Below are positions 41,939-44,475 of a stretch of 44,475 nucleotides of DNA, one piece after another; position 1 is the first letter of the stretch, and every line of letters begins with the position of its first letter. Origin of the DNA: Desulfotignum sp. GTDB lineage: Bacteria; Desulfobacterota; Desulfobacteria; Desulfobacterales; Desulfobacteraceae. The stretch lies in NCBI GenBank assembly GCA_011389555.1, contig JAABUD010000134.1, positions 1 to 44,475 of the forward strand. The letters run 5' to 3'. Under the pieces are notes generated by a model. It saw only the letters and a list, made by a program, of their open reading frames with translations, was not told the DNA's origin and ran no database searches. Both the position numbers and the translations under genes were made by a program.

Positions 41939-43561
41939 TTACTCTTTTTTATGAACAATGAGCAGTTCCCCCAGGGCATCTTCCACTTTTTTGACGAACT
42001 CGCCGGATTCTATTCTGGCTTTGAGTTCTTCCATATCATCGATGTATACTTTGTCCTTGTCCATGTAGCCCAGGGTTTCCCGCACCGCGTCATACATGAT
42101 TTTGCCGGCCGGACTCAGTTTGTCAATGCCCCGCAGGTCGGCTGCCTGGGCCGCGCACAGCAGTTCAAAGGACAGGATATGGTTGGTGTTCTCCACGATT
42201 TTTCGTGCTTTTCTGCCCGCAATCAGGCCGAAACTGACGATATCCTGGAAATCCGCCGTGGAGGTGATGGACTGGATGGAGGCCGGCACGGCCAGGGTCC
42301 GGTTTTCCGCCACCAGCGAGGTGGTCATGAACTGGCCGCCCATCAGTCCCATGCGGACCCCGGTGTCTTCCTTGCAAAGGAACGGCGGCAGCCCCGTGCT
42401 GTTGGAGGGATCCAGGAAACGGTCGATCCGCCGGTCGGACACCACCCCCAGGTTGACCATGGAAATACCCAGGCAGTCCATGACAAAGGAGATGGGCTGG
42501 CCGTGGAAATGGCCGTTATGAATGAATGTATCGAATTCGGTGAAGATCAAGGGATTGTCATTGCTGGAGTTCAGCTCGCGCAGCAGCACCTCGTGGGCAT
42601 GGTTGACCGCCTCTTTGGTGGGGCCCACGAACTGGGGGGTGCACCGGATGGAATAGGCGTCTTCCACGGGAATGTCCGCCACGGAAATGCCTTCATGTTT
42701 CTGAAGCACGGTCTGGAGTTTCAATGACAGTTCCTGCTCATCAATGGCCATATCCGATCCGGTCAACAGTTTGGTGAGATTCATGGCCGTGGCATACTGG
42801 CCGGGATGATATTTCTGCTCATGGACCCGGACATCAAAGGGATTGATCCGGCCCATCAGGGTTTCAATGGCAAACGCCGCAATGATGTCCGAATTTTTCA
42901 AGGTATTGGTGGCCTCGGTGATCACGGTGCAGGCCAGTCCCACCATACCGGAGGTGCCGTTGATCAGCGACAGCCCCTCTTTGGCGTTCAGGTACATCAG
43001 TTCCACCCCGGCCGCATCCATGGCTGCTTTGCCGGGCATGACCTCTCCTTTGTATCTGGCTTTCCATTCGCCAAACCCCACGGCGGCGATGCACCCCAGG
43101 GGCCCTAAGTCCCCGCTGGTACCCAGAGAGCCTTTCCGGGGAACCAGGGGAAACACCTGCTTGTTGATCATGTCCAGGTAAATTTTCAGATTTTTCTCCT
43201 TGATACCCGAATACCCCCGGCACAGAGAGTTGGCCCGGGCGATCATGAAGATGCGCACCAGTTCGTCTTCAAAGGGTTCACCCACCTGGGTGGTGATGCT
43301 TCTCACCAGATTTTTCTGAAAATCGTTGTCCCGCTCCTTGGGCAGCAGATGGTCCACCAGCCCCCCGCAGCTGGTATTCACCCCGTAAATGCAGCGCTCC
43401 TCGTTGGCCCAGGTATCCACCAGCTTGCGGCAGTCCCGGATTTTAGGCCAGTTGTCCTCCTTGACTTCCACCTGCATGGACAGGTCGTGACCTGCCTGCA
43501 TCAGTTCCTCGATGGTCAAGGTGTACCCGTCCAGAATAAGGCGATTGTCTTTGATCGGCAT
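41939..43561 (-). CDS. MIO-dependent aromatic aminomutase/ammonia-lyase, AdmH-like
   Basis: This 540-residue MIO enzyme is unlike hutH in the window. The MIO triad is Thr148-Ser149-Gly150 (GSLGTSGDLGPL), as in Pantoea phenylalanine aminomutase AdmH. Catalytic Tyr59 lies in IYGVNTSCGG, with Asn201 in LINGTSGMVG and Tyr303/Arg306 in DAYSIRCTP. Q439-D440 (DFQDIVSFG) replaces the HAL Glu, and SITT at 88-91 replaces the His-specific SHAA. Many stretches (ELNSSNDNPLI, HNGHFHGQ, LPPFLC, RMGLMGGQFMT) match AdmH as I recall it. It is therefore probably an alpha-to-beta aminomutase or lyase for a non-histidine, likely aromatic, amino acid. GGAGGACGTT precedes the ATG. It is first in the operon. Confidence 0.85.
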   Translation of the reverse strand: MPIKDNRLILDGYTLTIEELMQAGHDLSMQVEVKEDNWPKIRDCRKLVDTWANEERCIYGVNTSCGGLVDHLLPKERDNDFQKNLVRSITTQVGEPFEDELVRIFMIARANSLCRGYSGIKEKNLKIYLDMINKQVFPLVPRKGSLGTSGDLGPLGCIAAVGFGEWKARYKGEVMPGKAAMDAAGVELMYLNAKEGLSLINGTSGMVGLACTVITEATNTLKNSDIIAAFAIETLMGRINPFDVRVHEQKYHPGQYATAMNLTKLLTGSDMAIDEQELSLKLQTVLQKHEGISVADIPVEDAYSIRCTPQFVGPTKEAVNHAHEVLLRELNSSNDNPLIFTEFDTFIHNGHFHGQPISFVMDCLGISMVNLGVVSDRRIDRFLDPSNSTGLPPFLCKEDTGVRMGLMGGQFMTTSLVAENRTLAVPASIQSITSTADFQDIVSFGLIAGRKARKIVENTNHILSFELLCAAQAADLRGIDKLSPAGKIMYDAVRETLGYMDKDKVYIDDMEELKARIESGEFVKKVEDALGELLIVHKKE

Positions 43562-43661
43562 AACGTCCTCCTAAAGAATTATATGGTTGGCTGTGATGGT
43601 TATCTACAGGGAAATGTGTTCAGTACCGGATCCATCCATTTTCAGGCTTTCCCTGATTGAA

Positions 43662-43690
43662 ACCTAACCAGATCCCTGATTCATTGTCAA
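43662..43690 (-). promoter_or_regulatory. Promoter of the beta-amino acid operon
   Basis: On the minus strand TTGACA (43690-43685) and TTAGGT (43667-43662) are separated by 17 bp, about 100 bp before the MIO gene. The -10 is weak, as expected for an activated or regulated promoter. The rest of the gap 43562-43933 is AT-rich and I see no gene in it. Confidence 0.5.
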
Positions 43691-43743
43691 GGAATAATTT
43701 GAATTTTATAAGGAATTTTTTTGACTTAATAATATATTATTCC
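43691..43743. promoter_or_regulatory. AT-rich palindromes upstream of the operon, candidate Lrp site
   Basis: AATAATATATTATT (43728-43741) is a perfect 14-bp palindrome. GGAATAAT (43691-43698) and ATTATTCC (43736-43743) form a wider inverted pair. They lie just upstream of the predicted -35 box, where an Lrp/AsnC protein could activate. The link to the operon's Lrp gene is inference. Confidence 0.4.
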
Positions 43744-43933
43744 AAATCACCTTCATTATTTATTCGTTTTTTAGTTTTTTTATTGTGTATGCCTTATTTT
43801 TATCAAAACACCGCTTCCTTTTACAACATGACTCGAATGGATGGGCCTTTCCTGATCTTTACCTTGAATTTATAAAAAAAATAACGTAAGGAATATTGAC
43901 AAAGCCTTTCACCGCAGATAAGGAGAATGACAC

Positions 43934-44475
43934 ATGATGTCAGCGCGCTTGATGTTCACCGCGATACTTGCCTTAACCGGTTTGTTTTTTCAGTCAGGAT
44001 GCTCAACCTTCACTTCCGGGAAGGAGGAAAGCAACCGAATCGTACAACGGGAAACCCACGCCTTTCATCAGAGCGCTGCTGCTGCGCACCCGACTCCCGC
44101 GGCCCCGGCCCAGGGACCCATGCGCCAGGCTTCAGCATCCCCCTATCCGTCAACCGCTTCACCGGCAGCCGGCCAGAATGTGAGCGCCACAGCAGAGCGG
44201 TTTGCCACGTCCTACAACCAGGCCATGCAGGACAAGGAAGAGTTGAGCATGGCAGCAGCCGCCAATGACCTGGTTCGATCCCAGCAGCTCATCCGGTCCT
44301 ACAACCGAAACATGAACAATTCAAAAGACAGTTTCCAGCTGCTGCAGGAAATTGCCGAAAACCAGGGCACCGGAGACATCACCCTGTTTTTTCCGGTCAA
44401 CTCTGCCGAGATTCCGGAAAATTCCTTTCAGTACAACCGGCTGATCCGGTACCTGGATTCACTGGAAAGAAACAA
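43934..44475 (+). CDS. OmpA-family lipoprotein, N-terminal part
   Basis: The frame is open from ATG 43934 to the window end (180 codons visible). The N-terminus is a lipoprotein signal (MFTAILALTGLFFQSGCSTF) with the lipobox Cys at residue 23. A Pro/Ala/Ser-rich stretch follows (about 45-85), then a helical region rich in Gln/Asn. At the cut edge DITLFFPVNSAEIP looks like the start of an OmpA/peptidoglycan-binding domain. AAGGAGA lies 7 nt before the ATG. The distal half is outside the window. Confidence 0.75.
   Translation, partial: MMSARLMFTAILALTGLFFQSGCSTFTSGKEESNRIVQRETHAFHQSAAAAHPTPAAPAQGPMRQASASPYPSTASPAAGQNVSATAERFATSYNQAMQDKEELSMAAAANDLVRSQQLIRSYNRNMNNSKDSFQLLQEIAENQGTGDITLFFPVNSAEIPENSFQYNRLIRYLDSLERN

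Noticed and set aside
41939-43561. Second histidine ammonia-lyase
   Set aside because: The histidine-specific His and Glu present in hutH are replaced, and the MIO triad is TSG as in AdmH.
43896-43924. Promoter for the OmpA-like lipoprotein (TTGACA with TAAGGA)
   Set aside because: The -10 candidate overlaps the ribosome binding site, leaving no room for a leader.
43927-44268. 113-codon frame near the right end
   Set aside because: The frame starting at 43934 has a lipoprotein signal, a good ribosome site and runs to the window edge; this one is out of frame with it.

Overview
This window most resembles the chromosome of an anaerobic, sulfate-reducing Desulfobacterota, probably Desulfobacteraceae (a Desulfotignum/Desulfobacula-like genome is my guess). 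The reasons are a tungsten-type aldehyde ferredoxin oxidoreductase with polyferredoxins, a PaaK plus ACT-domain pair, a TRAP transporter, a beta-keto acid cleavage enzyme, and dense GC-rich coding with short AT-rich spacers. No rRNA, tRNA, CRISPR array, transposase or phage gene was seen.

Layout, left to right. (1) 1-635: the end of an Asp/Glu racemase-family gene, then a 181-bp rod-like nested palindrome (possible ncRNA) and a strong bidirectional terminator. (2) 636-5706: an aldehyde oxidoreductase locus of ferredoxin, AOR and zinc-ribbon protein, facing a second ferredoxin and an FAD oxidoreductase across a divergent promoter with a perfect palindrome, plus a MoaD/ThiS-like sulfur carrier. 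(3) 5771-11343: histidine utilisation genes hutH-hutC facing hutU-hutI, with a HutC-like operator between. (4) 11387-19293: a small membrane protein translationally coupled to a 2424-residue NRPS with order A-T-C-C-A-T-TE. (5) 19374-29102: an ExeA-like ATPase, a CooT-like protein, an M23-like protein, a LapA-like protein, MutS, an AMIN/Amidase_3 protein, enoyl-CoA hydratase, phenylacetate-CoA ligase and an ACT protein. (6) 29112-33436, minus strand: a coupled PilZ/unknown/ParA-like trio, the F0 genes atpZ-atpI-atpB-atpE, and pgeF. (7) 33766-34317: an orphan response regulator. (8) 34358-43561, minus strand: a catabolic operon. (9) 43934-end: a truncated OmpA-like lipoprotein.

The most interesting unit is the minus-strand operon at 34358-43561. 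In transcription order it encodes an MIO enzyme resembling Pantoea phenylalanine aminomutase (AdmH) with a Thr-Ser-Gly MIO triad, a class III aminotransferase resembling the Variovorax beta-phenylalanine aminotransferase, an Lrp/AsnC regulator, a beta-keto acid cleavage enzyme (BKACE), an AMP-forming acyl-CoA ligase and a DctP-DctQ-DctM TRAP transporter. Together they suggest this route: an alpha-amino acid (probably aromatic) is isomerised to a beta-amino acid, transaminated to a beta-keto acid, and cleaved with acetyl-CoA to an acyl- or aroyl-CoA plus acetoacetate. I know of no described catabolic pathway with this exact set. The members are family assignments; the pathway and substrate are inference.

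Other loci in the window fit amino acid and aromatic catabolism too: hut for histidine, AOR for aldehydes from amino acid breakdown, and PaaK/ACT for phenylacetate. Short tandem repeats of 7 or 16 bp occupy three spacers, two of them inside the beta-amino acid operon.
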